Source: an uncultured Verrucomicrobia subdivision 3 bacterium (lineage in GTDB: Bacteria; Verrucomicrobiota; Verrucomicrobiae; Limisphaerales; UBA11358). Taken from it: a stretch of DNA of 29,475 nucleotides. The notes under the pieces are model-generated. The model was not told the origin of the DNA and made no database searches. It saw only the letters and a program-made list of their open reading frames with translations. Positions 22,370-29,475 of the stretch are shown here, one piece after another. The stretch's first letter is position 1, and the number at the start of each line of letters is the position of its first letter. Both the position numbers and the translations under genes were made by a program. The stretch lies in the NCBI GenBank assembly GCA_903847285.1, contig CAINDH010000173.1:1-29475 (forward strand), read 5' to 3'.

Positions 22370-23323
22370 ATGTCAGCCGAATTGAAAAACCGTATTCTCC
22401 ACGTGGACGGCGACAGTTTTTTTGCGAGCTGCGAAATCGCGCTCGATGAAAAATTGCAAGGCCGCGCCGTGTGGGTCGGCGGCGGGCGGCGCGGCGATGG
22501 CATTGTCATCGCGGCGAATCGTGCAGCAAAAAAATTTGGTGTCACGACGGGCATGGCGTACTTGGAGGCGAAGCGGGTTTGCCCGCGCGGCGTGTTGTGT
22601 AAGCCGCACTACGACGCTGACCGGGAGATTTCACAAAAGATGTTCCGCGTGCTGGAGGAGTATTCGCCCACGCTTGTGCCGACCTCGATTGACGAGGGCT
22701 TTCTGGATTTCACCACAATGGACAGCGTCGTCTGGCGCAACACGACACCAGAAAAGTATGTGAAGGGAATTTCCGATCGCATCGCGCATGAGGTGAAGAT
22801 TCCCGTGTCTGCCGGTCTTGCGAATTCCTCGCGGCTCGCCAAGCTCGCGACGGATGCGGCTAAGCCGGGCTTTCTCGAAATCAAGCCCGGCGACGAAAAG
22901 GAATTTCTGAAAGACCGTTCCGTGCGTGACTTGTCCGGAATCGGCAAAAACCGCCAGCGCTCGCTCGCGGCCTTGGGAGCATTGACGTTTGGCCACATTG
23001 CTAAACTGCCGTCGCCGTTACTGAAACAAAAGTTCGGTATCTGGGGAACACAACTCTGGCTGTTCGCGAACGGCCTGTGGAACGAGCCGTTGCTGTTGGA
23101 AGTGAAAGACCGCACGACGATTTCCAGCAACACCACGCTGCCCTATGACGAGCCGGATTACGAGGCTGCGCTGACGTTTGCGTTGAGTGAGACGACGCGG
23201 CTTGCCGGTCAGTTGCGTCGCGAGCAGTTGCAGGGGCGGGAAATTTCTCTAACGATTCGCTTTGATGATTTCAGCGAGGTGTGGGCTTCGCATCGTTTTC
23301 AACATTCGCAGTTTCAGAATTGA
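22370..23323 (+). CDS. dinB: DNA polymerase IV (Y family), C-terminally truncated
   Basis: A translesion polymerase of the DinB class. The catalytic acidic residues are present: HVDGDSFFASCE (Asp13) and SIDEGFLDF (Asp108, Glu109). So are the helix-hairpin-helix region LSGIGKNRQRSLAALGALT and the start of the little-finger domain (ISSNTTLPYDEPDYEAA, REISLTIRFDDF). The frame ends with TGA at 23321-23323 after 317 residues, short of the family's usual 350 or more, so the last part of the little finger is missing. DinB-like text continues in other frames downstream (see 23324-23655). The polymerase core may still fold, but DNA and clamp contacts are probably impaired. It sits directly after the rplW terminator. 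Confidence 0.85.
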   Translation: MSAELKNRILHVDGDSFFASCEIALDEKLQGRAVWVGGGRRGDGIVIAANRAAKKFGVTTGMAYLEAKRVCPRGVLCKPHYDADREISQKMFRVLEEYSPTLVPTSIDEGFLDFTTMDSVVWRNTTPEKYVKGISDRIAHEVKIPVSAGLANSSRLAKLATDAAKPGFLEIKPGDEKEFLKDRSVRDLSGIGKNRQRSLAALGALTFGHIAKLPSPLLKQKFGIWGTQLWLFANGLWNEPLLLEVKDRTTISSNTTLPYDEPDYEAALTFALSETTRLAGQLRREQLQGREISLTIRFDDFSEVWASHRFQHSQFQN

Positions 23324-23655
23324 ATCATCAACGCGGTCATCGAGGAAATCTTTCGCGGCTCGACACGCAGACGACGTTGTGGGGTCGCACGGGAGAGGAG
23401 CGTTGGGGTGCGCTGGATGATGCGTCGCACAAATTGAATTCGTAATTTGGCAAGTTGAGCCTGATGACTGGCGCGCAACTGGCGCTCCACGCGCTGGAGG
23501 GTGAATTCAAAAAGTCGAAGGCGAAATGTCCGTTCGTGCCGCAGCGCGAGATGGTGAAAAAACTTTGGGGCACAGACGCCGACCCGCTGGCGTATAAAAA
23601 CGATCTTGAGCAGCGACTTTTAAGGGAGAGCAAGTCGGCACGTTCCGAGTTTTAA
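23324..23655 (+). pseudogene. decayed C-terminal portion of dinB
   Basis: Right after the TGA at 23321 the original frame continues IINAVIEEIFRGSTRRRRCG, which looks like the next little-finger segment. From about 23370 the frame shifted by one base reads TQTTLWGRTGEERWGALDDA and SHKLNS up to a TAA at 23443-23445, then continues FGKLSLMTGAQLALHALEG. The second stop falls where a K/R of a 'LN.(K/R)FGK' pattern would be expected. Two stops and at least one frame change, possibly with a deletion near 23360-23370, suggest decay. The open part 23455-23655 (66 codons) might be read alone as a small protein, but there is no clear start signal. Sequencing error is the alternative. Confidence 0.55.
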
Positions 23656-23715
23656 AGGTTTTTTTCTGTGTTGGCGACACGCTGGTTTCTGGCCGTTGAC
23701 ATCGCCAAAAAGCGC

Positions 23716-23743
23716 TTGCCAGCAAAACCTGTTTCACTAGAAT
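23716..23743 (+). promoter_or_regulatory. sigma-70-type promoter of the RRM protein gene
   Basis: TTGCCA (23716-23721), a 16-base spacer and TAGAAT (23738-23743). Initiation near 23750 would give an untranslated leader of about 125 bases before the ATG at 23876, long for a small monocistronic gene. Confidence 0.5.
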
Positions 23744-23852
23744 TTTCCTGTCTGTGAAAGAACGAGCCCTTTCCGAACATGGTGAATCTTCAAGTGAACG
23801 CTGGTTCAGTGACGATTTGAAACCCGGCTGTCGGGAACAGTCCGAAAAGCAA

Positions 23853-23870
23853 GTTGCTGGAACAGCCAAC
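23853..23870 (+). promoter_or_regulatory. hairpin just upstream of the RRM gene start
   Basis: gttgctg (23853-23859) can pair with cagccaac (23863-23870) with one bulged base and a 3-base loop. It ends five bases before the ATG, where a ribosome-binding site would lie, and no other Shine-Dalgarno is present. It could restrain translation and melt or be bound by the RRM protein. This is inference. Confidence 0.4.
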
Positions 23871-23875
23871 GAAAA

Positions 23876-24220
23876 ATGAACAATAAACTGTTTGTAGGAA
23901 ATCTTTCCTTCAACACCACTGAAAACGACCTGCACGACGCGTTCGCCGCGTTCGGCACGGTGCAAGAAGCCAACATCATGATGGACCGCATGAGCGGCCG
24001 TTCCCGTGGATTTGCCTTTGTGAGCATGTCCACAGCGGAAGAAGCCAACAAAGCTATTGAAGGACTTCACGGCAAGCAAGTTGATGGCCGCGCCCTCACT
24101 GTCAACATCGCACGTCCGAAAGAAGATCGTCCCCCGCGCAGCGGTGGTGGCGACCGTGACCGTGGCCCGCGCCGTGATTTCCGTGGCGGCGGCGGCGGCG
24201 ACCGTGGCGACCGTTACTAA
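23876..24220 (+). CDS. RNA-binding protein, single RRM with RGG-like tail
   Basis: A 114-residue protein with one RNA-recognition motif: RNP2 LFVGNL (about 4-9) and RNP1 RGFAFVSM (about 43-50), each with its aromatic RNA-stacking residues. Residues about 80-114 form a tail rich in Arg, Gly and Asp (RSGGGDRDRG, RGGGGGDRGDRY), as in cyanobacterial and eukaryotic glycine-rich cold-response RNA-binding proteins. It probably acts as an RNA chaperone. It is monocistronic, with its own promoter, long leader and strong terminator (24235-24270). The long leader suggests post-transcriptional control, as for cold-induced genes. Confidence 0.95.
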   Translation: MNNKLFVGNLSFNTTENDLHDAFAAFGTVQEANIMMDRMSGRSRGFAFVSMSTAEEANKAIEGLHGKQVDGRALTVNIARPKEDRPPRSGGGDRDRGPRRDFRGGGGGDRGDRY

Positions 24221-24234
24221 AAATTATATTCTCG

Positions 24235-24270
24235 GCGGGCGGTGTCTTTGATGGACACCGCCCGCTTTTT
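24235..24270 (+). terminator. Rho-independent terminator after the RRM gene
   Basis: A perfect 12-bp stem (gcgggcggtgtc at 24235-24246 with gacaccgcccgc at 24254-24265), 7-base loop and ttttt at 24266-24270, 14 bases after the stop codon. Confidence 0.95.
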
Positions 24271-24310
24271 AACTGGCTTCTATTCTGGAGCCGCTCAAGT
24301 TTAGTTTCGC

Positions 24311-24523
24311 ATGGAAGAGCATATCGAAGTTGAAGGGCGCATCACTACCGTGTTGGCGGGAACCATGTTCCGCGTCGAACTGGACAACAAGCACCCTGTT
24401 TTGGCCACCATCTCCGGTAAGATGCGCAAAAGATTCGTGCGCCTCACAGTCGGTGATCGTGTTAAAATGGAGATGTCCCCCTACGACCTCAACAAGGCCC
24501 GCATCGTTTGGCGGCTAGGTTAA
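24311..24523 (+). CDS. infA: translation initiation factor IF-1
   Basis: A 70-residue S1/OB-fold protein that binds the ribosomal A site during initiation. The sequence [38 protein letters not shown] and [14 protein letters not shown] follow the family closely over its whole length. The usual MAK start is replaced by MEE. It is not next to secY/rpmJ/rpsM, where many bacteria keep it. It lies between the RRM gene and a secreted-protein gene, without an evident Shine-Dalgarno. Confidence 0.96.
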   Translation: MEEHIEVEGRITTVLAGTMFRVELDNKHPVLATISGKMRKRFVRLTVGDRVKMEMSPYDLNKARIVWRLG

Positions 24524-24615
24524 GCTGGTAAAATTTCCAAACGGGCGCTCTAGCTTTCAATCAACCTCGGTTGGTTCAGGTTGAAACTTGTCGGCGACTC
24601 CTTCAAGCTGCCGTG

Positions 24616-25470
24616 ATGAATTCAAAATTTCTCACCTCCATCTGGCTCGCGCTACTGACCTTGCTTTGGCCGCAAAAAGGGACGGCTGAAAGTTCTCCAG
24701 CCAAGGAAATGTTGCCGGGCGTAGTCATTCATTCCGAGACCAGAACCAACCCGCCGACGCGCCTCTTCGTCGCGGAAGTGGACTTGAAAAATCCCAAGGT
24801 GCACCTGTGCGTATCACGCGGCGGCCAAGATCCGGATGGTGACGGCAAATGGCAGACCACTTTGATGGAGCCGACTAAAATCGCCGAGCGCGAACATTTT
24901 GATCTCGTAGTGAATGGTGATTTTTTTATCGCCCGAGGCGTGAACGACGGCGAGGGAACGAATGCCGCGTTTCGCGCAAAACAATGGGCGATCACCGAAG
25001 GTGTAGCAATGACGGATGGAATCACTTGGTCCACTTCTACCAATGCGCGGCCATGCCTGGTCGTTCATATGAACGGCGCGGTGACAATCGAGACTTTGAA
25101 ACAGCCGGCGGCTGATGATCGCGAAGTGGTTGGCGGCAATGTCATCCTTGTTCGCTCAGGCAAAATTGTGCCGCACAAAAGCACCGTTCGCCATCCGCGC
25201 ACCGTAGCTGGTTTGGATGCGACGGGAACCAAGCTCACTCTCCTTGTCGTGGACGGCCGCAAGCCGGGTATCGCCGTGGGCATGAGCTACGATGAACTTG
25301 CGGCGGAGATGTTGCGGCTCGGCTGCACGGAAGCACTAAACCTAGATGGCGGTGGTAGTTCCGTGCTGGCCGTGCGCGAAGCCGGTAAATTAAAAATTTT
25401 CAACCAGCCGACCGACGGCCGTGAACGCGCCGTAGCGAACGTGCTGGGGATTTCCGTGGATCAAAATTAA
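24616..25470 (+). CDS. secreted phosphodiester glycosidase (NAGPA-domain) family protein
   Basis: A 284-residue exported protein. The N-terminus MNSKFLTSIWLALLTLLWPQ followed by KGTAESS is a signal peptide with a likely cut after GTA. The mature part matches the NAGPA family (phosphodiester glycosidase, PF09992): LFVAEVDLKNPKVHL, VVNGDFF at the substrate pocket, HPRTVAGLDATGTKLTLLVV and the signature LNLDGGGSSVLAV. Bacterial members occur in cell-wall and exopolysaccharide contexts, and the substrate is rarely known. A TTG at 24571 would extend the frame by 15 codons, but the ATG at 24616 starts the signal peptide exactly. The YkgJ-like gene follows by 15 bases. Confidence 0.9.
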   Translation: MNSKFLTSIWLALLTLLWPQKGTAESSPAKEMLPGVVIHSETRTNPPTRLFVAEVDLKNPKVHLCVSRGGQDPDGDGKWQTTLMEPTKIAEREHFDLVVNGDFFIARGVNDGEGTNAAFRAKQWAITEGVAMTDGITWSTSTNARPCLVVHMNGAVTIETLKQPAADDREVVGGNVILVRSGKIVPHKSTVRHPRTVAGLDATGTKLTLLVVDGRKPGIAVGMSYDELAAEMLRLGCTEALNLDGGGSSVLAVREAGKLKIFNQPTDGRERAVANVLGISVDQN

Positions 25471-25485
25471 AACGATGCAGCGGCC

Positions 25486-25926
25486 ATGGTCGGCAAAAAA
25501 ATCTCCAATGTGCTCGCCGAAGTGCGGGCGATTTATTCGGAACTGGCCAAGCGGCCAGTGGCGCGCAATTGTCTCGCGCGGACTGAATGCTGCCAATTTC
25601 AACTCACCGGTCAAACGCCGCATCTCACCAAAGGCGAGGCGCTGCTTGCGGCCAAAGCCTTCCGTGCTGCCGGACGAAAAGAACTGCCTGAAACCAACGA
25701 TGGAGCGTGTCCGTTGCTCCGGCGCGAGACCGGCAAGTGCATGATTTATTTGGACCGGCCATTTAGTTGCCGCACACATTTTTGCGCTGCTGCAGGAGGG
25801 CCATATGCACGGAAGGAGGTTTTGGATCTCATCCGGCGACTGGAGGATTTGGACGTGCGTCTGAAAGGTGACGGCCCGCGAAAAATAATTTCTGCGGTGT
25901 CCGATGCGCTGGAGGAACTGCGCTGA
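25486..25926 (+). CDS. YkgJ-family cysteine-cluster protein
   Basis: A 146-residue protein with the Cys pattern of the YkgJ/UPF0153 family (PF03692), thought to bind zinc or an Fe-S centre: Cys29, Cys35-Cys36, Cys75, Cys85, Cys95 and Cys100, the last in the typical YLDRPFSCRTHFC. No signal peptide. Its function is unknown in the family. It lies 15 bases after the NAGPA-domain gene and is likely co-transcribed with it. It is convergent with rsmH. Confidence 0.85.
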   Translation: MVGKKISNVLAEVRAIYSELAKRPVARNCLARTECCQFQLTGQTPHLTKGEALLAAKAFRAAGRKELPETNDGACPLLRRETGKCMIYLDRPFSCRTHFCAAAGGPYARKEVLDLIRRLEDLDVRLKGDGPRKIISAVSDALEELR

Positions 25927-26008
25927 AAACGATTCAACTCAAAGCAGCCAAGACGCTATGCTTGCAAAAACATGGCGACTCTGCTGCTCTGCGCATTGGT
26001 GTTGATTT

Positions 26009-27070
26009 TTAAGCCGCCCGCTTTGCCCAGCGCAGTTTGGCGGAGGCAGAGCGTGGATTAAAATTCCGTTCCTCAGGCGTGGCGCGAATGACTTCGTCAC
26101 AAATTTGAGAATAGATACCCGCCTGCTGACCTTCGATGAAAGCTTTTTTCACGCGCCGGTCTTCTCCGGAATGGAACGTGAGAATCGCCACGCGGCCGCC
26201 GGGCTTTAGACATTCCGGCAGGATGCGGAGCAAGGTTTCCAGTGCGGAAAACTCGTCGTTCACCGCGATGCGCAGCGCCTGGAATACGCGGCGGATGTGC
26301 AGGTGGCAATCTTCCTTGGCGACGAGTGGCAACGCATCGCGGACGGCATCGGCGAGCTGGTGCGTGGTGGTAAATTTTTCACCGGCGAGCGCCGCCCCAA
26401 GTTGCACGGCCTTGGGTTCATCGGCATTACCCATCAGCACGCGCGCGAGTTCGTCTGATTTTACTTTCTCCAGATAGGCTGAAACCGGCTGGCCGCGCTG
26501 GGGATTCATCCGCATATCAAGCGGGCCATTGTGTTTCACAGAAAAGCCGCGCGACGGATCATCAATCTGCATTGAGGAAACGCCGAGGTCGGCGAGAATC
26601 ATATCCGCGCCGCCAATTTCACTTGCCGCGAGGATTTTCGGCAACCCGCCAAAGTTACTACGGTGCGCGGTGAAAACTTTTTCATCAAAGCCCAACGCCC
26701 GCAACCGCGCCTCGGTTTTCGGGAGTTCAATCGGGTCATGGTCGAGGCCCAGTAGTTTTCCGCCGGGTGCAAGTTTGGTAAGAATTTCCGCCGCGTGACC
26801 GCCGTAGCCTAGCGTGCAATCGACCGCGAGTTCGCCGGGTTGCGGCGCGAGCGCCAATACAATTTCAGCAACCATGATGGGGCGATGCGTTCCTGCCGGA
26901 GTTTTTCCCGACGCAAGAACTTTGGCGATAGTCGTGTCATCGCGCTTGTGTTCCTTGTATTTTTCCTCGAAGCGGCGCGGATTGCGTCCGCTGTAACGCA
27001 CGCGGCGTTTGTGCGGCGTGGCAGGTGCAGAATCAGCGGCGGGAGAATTGGAAAGCGTTTCGTCAGTCAC
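26009..27070 (-). CDS. rsmH: 16S rRNA (cytosine(1402)-N(4))-methyltransferase
   Basis: Methylates N4 of C1402 in the decoding centre using S-adenosylmethionine. Family hallmarks are HRPIMVAEIVLAL (about 62-74), the SAM-binding DCTLGYGGHAAEIL (about 84-97), DHDPIELPKTEARL, the motif ILADLGVSSMQIDDPSRGFS, MRMNPQRGQ and the late AILTFHSGEDRRVKKAF. The core is preceded by about 58 extra residues rich in Pro, Arg and Lys (HKRRVRYSGRNPRRFEEKY), and the start is GTG at 27070. Most bacteria keep rsmH (mraW) between mraZ and ftsL in the division cluster. Here it is alone and divergent from an unrelated membrane gene. Confidence 0.96.
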   Translation of the reverse strand: MTDETLSNSPAADSAPATPHKRRVRYSGRNPRRFEEKYKEHKRDDTTIAKVLASGKTPAGTHRPIMVAEIVLALAPQPGELAVDCTLGYGGHAAEILTKLAPGGKLLGLDHDPIELPKTEARLRALGFDEKVFTAHRSNFGGLPKILAASEIGGADMILADLGVSSMQIDDPSRGFSVKHNGPLDMRMNPQRGQPVSAYLEKVKSDELARVLMGNADEPKAVQLGAALAGEKFTTTHQLADAVRDALPLVAKEDCHLHIRRVFQALRIAVNDEFSALETLLRILPECLKPGGRVAILTFHSGEDRRVKKAFIEGQQAGIYSQICDEVIRATPEERNFNPRSASAKLRWAKRAA

Positions 27071-27162
27071 GCCAGAAGATTGGCGTAAACGTTGAATTGT
27101 TGCGAGCCTTGAAAAAACTGGGTGTGACTAACCGGTGTTGGTTTGTTAGAATTTAGCGTTGA

Positions 27163-27873
27163 ATGTTGCGACTTAAACCCATCTCCAGTCTCTCGTTTGA
27201 TCCGTTGGAACCCAAACGATTGCGCGTCGTCATCGCCACTATCGTCATCAACGTCGTCGCCGTCGCGCTGCTTACGTTTACGCCGTGGTCGGACTGGCGC
27301 ACCGGACTTGCGCTGAATCTGGTCGACAACGCTGTGCTCCTCGGCTTCATCCTCCTGCACCGCGACGGATTGCTCATGCGGTTCATGATTTTCGGACTAG
27401 TCGCAGGTTTTACCGAACTCGCGGCGGATGCCTGGCTCGTAGATTTCACGCATACGTTAGATTATTCTCTCGGCGGCGGGCCAATGCTCTGGCGTTCGCC
27501 GTTGTGGATGCCGTTCGCGTGGCAGGTTGTCGCGGTTCAGTTCGGCTATCTGGGACTACGCTTACAGGAACATTTCGGGCATTTCGGTCTGGTCATTATC
27601 GGATTGCTGGGCGCGACTAATATTCCGTATTACGAAGAGATGGCGCGGCGCATTCACTGGTGGAAATACAGCGGCTGTCGGATGTTTTCAGGCACGCCAT
27701 ATTACATCATCGTTGGGGAATTTCTTATCGCCATGGCCTTTGCATTGCTGGTGAAAAAATCCCGCCGCGGCACGATTGGTTCGGCGATTACGTTGGGATT
27801 GGCTGGTGGTGTGGCCATTTTTATTTCCTACGCTATTGCTTACGGTCTGACGGACGGAATTTTCCGACGCTGA
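27163..27873 (+). CDS. polytopic membrane protein of unknown function
   Basis: A 236-residue protein with about seven predicted membrane helices (near 21-40, 48-66, 71-92, 110-130, 139-155, 178-197 and 205-228). I do not recognise the family. Polar and aromatic residues cluster at helix ends (ELAADAWLVDFTH, NIPYYEEMARRIHWWKY, SGTPYY), as in membrane enzymes rather than simple channels, but that is only an impression. Its stop is 3 bases before the ATG of the flavoprotein gene, so the two are surely co-transcribed. Confidence 0.8.
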   Translation: MLRLKPISSLSFDPLEPKRLRVVIATIVINVVAVALLTFTPWSDWRTGLALNLVDNAVLLGFILLHRDGLLMRFMIFGLVAGFTELAADAWLVDFTHTLDYSLGGGPMLWRSPLWMPFAWQVVAVQFGYLGLRLQEHFGHFGLVIIGLLGATNIPYYEEMARRIHWWKYSGCRMFSGTPYYIIVGEFLIAMAFALLVKKSRRGTIGSAITLGLAGGVAIFISYAIAYGLTDGIFRR

Positions 27874-27876
27874 AAC

Positions 27877-29130
27877 ATGGCTCCTAAAATCATCGTGGTC
27901 GGCGGCGGCGCAGCGGGATTCTTCGCAGCTATCGCGGCAGCAGAGCAGGGGGCAGATGTGACCATCCTCGAAAAGACGGCACGTGTGCTGGACAAAGTGC
28001 GAATCTCTGGCGGCGGACGTTGTAACGTGACTCACAATTGTTTCGAACCGAGAGAATTTTCCGCCCGCTATCCGCGCGGTGAACGCGCATTGCTCTCGCC
28101 GTTCTCGAAGTTTTCCGCCCGCGACACCGTTGCATGGTTCGAGGCGCGCGGTGTAAAACTTAAAACTGAAAGCGATGGCCGGATGTTTCCCTCAACGGAT
28201 TCGTCGCAGACGATTGTGAATTGCCTGATGGATGCAGCGCACCAGGCGGACGTGAAAATCCGATTGAATTGCGCGGTGGAATCGGTCGCAAAAACTGCGG
28301 AGGGGAAGTTTGAATTAACGATTGCTCATCACCTCAGCCCGTTCCCCGTTGGGCAGGTAGAGGGCGGTGAAGAAATCTCGTGCGACAAACTGCTTCTCGC
28401 CACCGGCGGTTGCCGCGCCGCGATTGCGGGGCAACTCGCAGTTTCTCTGGGCCACACGATTGTCGCGCCGGTTCCGTCGCTATTCACGTTTCAAGTCGAG
28501 ACGCCGTGGCTGCGTTCGCTAGCGGGCGTTTCGCTGGCGACGGCGGAAGTTTCTGTTCCCGTTGCCAAGTTACGTGAACGCGGTCCGCTGCTCGTCACAC
28601 ACTGGGGCTTGAGTGGTCCGGCAATCTTGAAGATGTCTGCGTGGGGGGCGCGCGCCTTGCATGACTTGAATTATCAATTTCCGCTGATTGTGAACTGGCT
28701 GCCGGATTCCAACCTGGAAAAAATCGTGGATGAATTTCAAGCCCGGCGGGAAAACTGCGGCGCGAAACTGCTCGTGAATGTCCCACTATTTCCGCTGACC
28801 GCGCGGCTATGGGAGCAGCTTATACTAGCGGCGGGACTCGCTCGCGAGACGCGCTGGGCGGCGCTCACGCGGTCGCAAATCCACGCGCTCACCCAACAGC
28901 TCACGCGCACGGAATTTCAAGTCATGGGTAAAAGTTTAAACAAAGATGAGTTCGTGACCTGTGGCGGCGTGAAGTTGGGTGAGGTGAATTTTAAAACGAT
29001 GGAGAGCAAGCCTTGCTCCGGACTGTTTTTTGCAGGCGAGTTGCTGGACATTGATGGCATTACCGGCGGCTTTAATTTTCAAGCCGCTTGGACGACGGGT
29101 TTCATTGCGGGCAAATCAATGACGGCCTGA
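27877..29130 (+). CDS. NAD(P)/FAD-dependent oxidoreductase, BaiN/YhiN (HI0933) family
   Basis: A 417-residue flavoprotein. The Rossmann dinucleotide motif VVGGGAAGFFAAIAAAEQGA opens the protein, followed by ISGGGRCNVTHNC (about 43-55), LLLATGGCR and the C-terminal FAGELLDIDGITGGFNFQAA that places the FAD. This matches the HI0933-like family (PF03486), whose members include BaiN of bile-acid metabolism but are mostly of unknown substrate. Length is typical. It is coupled to the membrane protein upstream (3-base gap), which may suggest a membrane-lipid or isoprenoid substrate, but this is speculation. Confidence 0.93.
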   Translation: MAPKIIVVGGGAAGFFAAIAAAEQGADVTILEKTARVLDKVRISGGGRCNVTHNCFEPREFSARYPRGERALLSPFSKFSARDTVAWFEARGVKLKTESDGRMFPSTDSSQTIVNCLMDAAHQADVKIRLNCAVESVAKTAEGKFELTIAHHLSPFPVGQVEGGEEISCDKLLLATGGCRAAIAGQLAVSLGHTIVAPVPSLFTFQVETPWLRSLAGVSLATAEVSVPVAKLRERGPLLVTHWGLSGPAILKMSAWGARALHDLNYQFPLIVNWLPDSNLEKIVDEFQARRENCGAKLLVNVPLFPLTARLWEQLILAAGLARETRWAALTRSQIHALTQQLTRTEFQVMGKSLNKDEFVTCGGVKLGEVNFKTMESKPCSGLFFAGELLDIDGITGGFNFQAAWTTGFIAGKSMTA

Positions 29131-29169
29131 TTTTAACATGCGTTAATCTGCGGTAAAATTGAAATGCAT

Positions 29170-29295
29170 ATGGGAGATAAAATCCGCGCAAAAAAGGTCA
29201 TTCTCCAAGTGATTAAACTCAGTCCTGCTTACGAGAAGGCGCGCAAAAAGCTGGAGGAACTTGGCACCGAGGACCCCGCCAACAAGGCCTCCTAA
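29170..29295 (+). CDS. small hypothetical protein, 41 residues
   Basis: ATG at 29170 (or in frame at 29164) to TAA at 29293-29295. The product is basic and helical (VILQVIKLSPAYEKARKKLE, then ELGTEDPANKAS). It resembles the last helix pair of a TPR domain (pattern '..L.P.YE.AR..LEEL'). It may be a true small protein, or a remnant of a longer gene. No Shine-Dalgarno is clear. Confidence 0.35.
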   Translation: MGDKIRAKKVILQVIKLSPAYEKARKKLEELGTEDPANKAS

Positions 29296-29475
29296 GCGGC
29301 CGGGGGGGGGGCGAACCCGTCGTCCCCTGCGGCCCGGCAGTGGAGTCCTGCGGCCAGTGGGGGGGGCTTGACTGACGCCTAGGCCTGTGCTACACCCTCT
29401 CTCTTGCGTCATTAGGAGCGCCATACCCCTGCGGGGGGGTGCCGGGTAAAGGAAGGTCCCAAGGTGAAAGAAGGC
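29296..29475. other. contig-end stretch with long G-runs
   Basis: No gene seen. Contains uninterrupted runs of 10 G (29302-29311), 8 G (29359-29366) and 7 G (29433-29439), unlike anything else in the window. Because it lies at the very end, low-quality or chimeric assembly is likely. A G-quadruplex-forming or structured-RNA region is the biological alternative. Confidence 0.4.

Noticed and set aside
1..29475. CRISPR array, prophage or integron
   Set aside because: No regularly spaced identical repeats with unique spacers, no phage structural genes, no integrase. The only tandem repeats are the short 7-, 14- and 21-bp ones listed.

Overview
The window looks like a chromosomal contig end from a Verrucomicrobiota bacterium, probably of the Pedosphaera/Limisphaerales type. 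The grounds are the class-typical pseudopilin at 1008-1562 (N-terminus [21 protein letters not shown]-terminal YLYADGH), small GspG/PilA-like pilins, a moderately high G+C, and short degenerate intergenic repeats. This placement is inferred from protein style, not from a 16S gene. Most of the window is ordinary housekeeping DNA. I see no CRISPR array, transposase, integrase or prophage.

Layout. 1-2179 (minus): a tightly overlapping operon encoding a membrane-anchored helical protein, a pseudopilin, an ABC ATPase and the start of its permease. 2303-5194: gcvP. 5218-5881: a small HEPN-like gene bounded by about 40-bp imperfect inverted repeats, the best candidate accessory insertion. 6145-6215: a 21-bp tandem repeat. 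6328-9370: a GRDP/TIGR04222-like membrane protein with a Cys/Gly tail, then an ATP-grasp-like protein. 9384-9458 (minus): tRNA-Thr(TGT). 9751-13322: two tandem pilin genes, each with a sigma-54-type promoter and a terminator, followed by an ABC ATPase, permease and TPR protein joined by start/stop overlaps. This recalls the pilA-pilGHI neighbourhood of Myxococcus. 13353-14015: hisB. 14167-17622 (minus): a PAP2 phosphatase/GT39-like fusion, a beta-carbonic anhydrase and purE. 17876-22215: fusA, then rpsJ-rplC-rplD-rplW, closed by a strong terminator where rplB would be expected. 22370-23655: dinB with a broken C-terminal end. 23876-25926: an RRM protein, infA, a secreted NAGPA-domain protein and a YkgJ-type Cys-cluster protein. 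26009-27070 (minus): rsmH. 27163-29130: a polytopic membrane protein and a BaiN/YhiN-type flavoprotein. 29170-29295: a small ORF. The last 180 bases contain G-runs and may be assembly noise.

The most interesting unit is the pilin/ABC/TPR locus: two paralogous pilins share a sigma-54-like promoter and a conserved leader and sit beside an ABC exporter whose link to pilus biogenesis can be tested. The second is the inverted-repeat-bounded HEPN cassette. The translation genes (fusA, S10 cluster, infA, rsmH, tRNA-Thr) are scattered compared with textbook operons.
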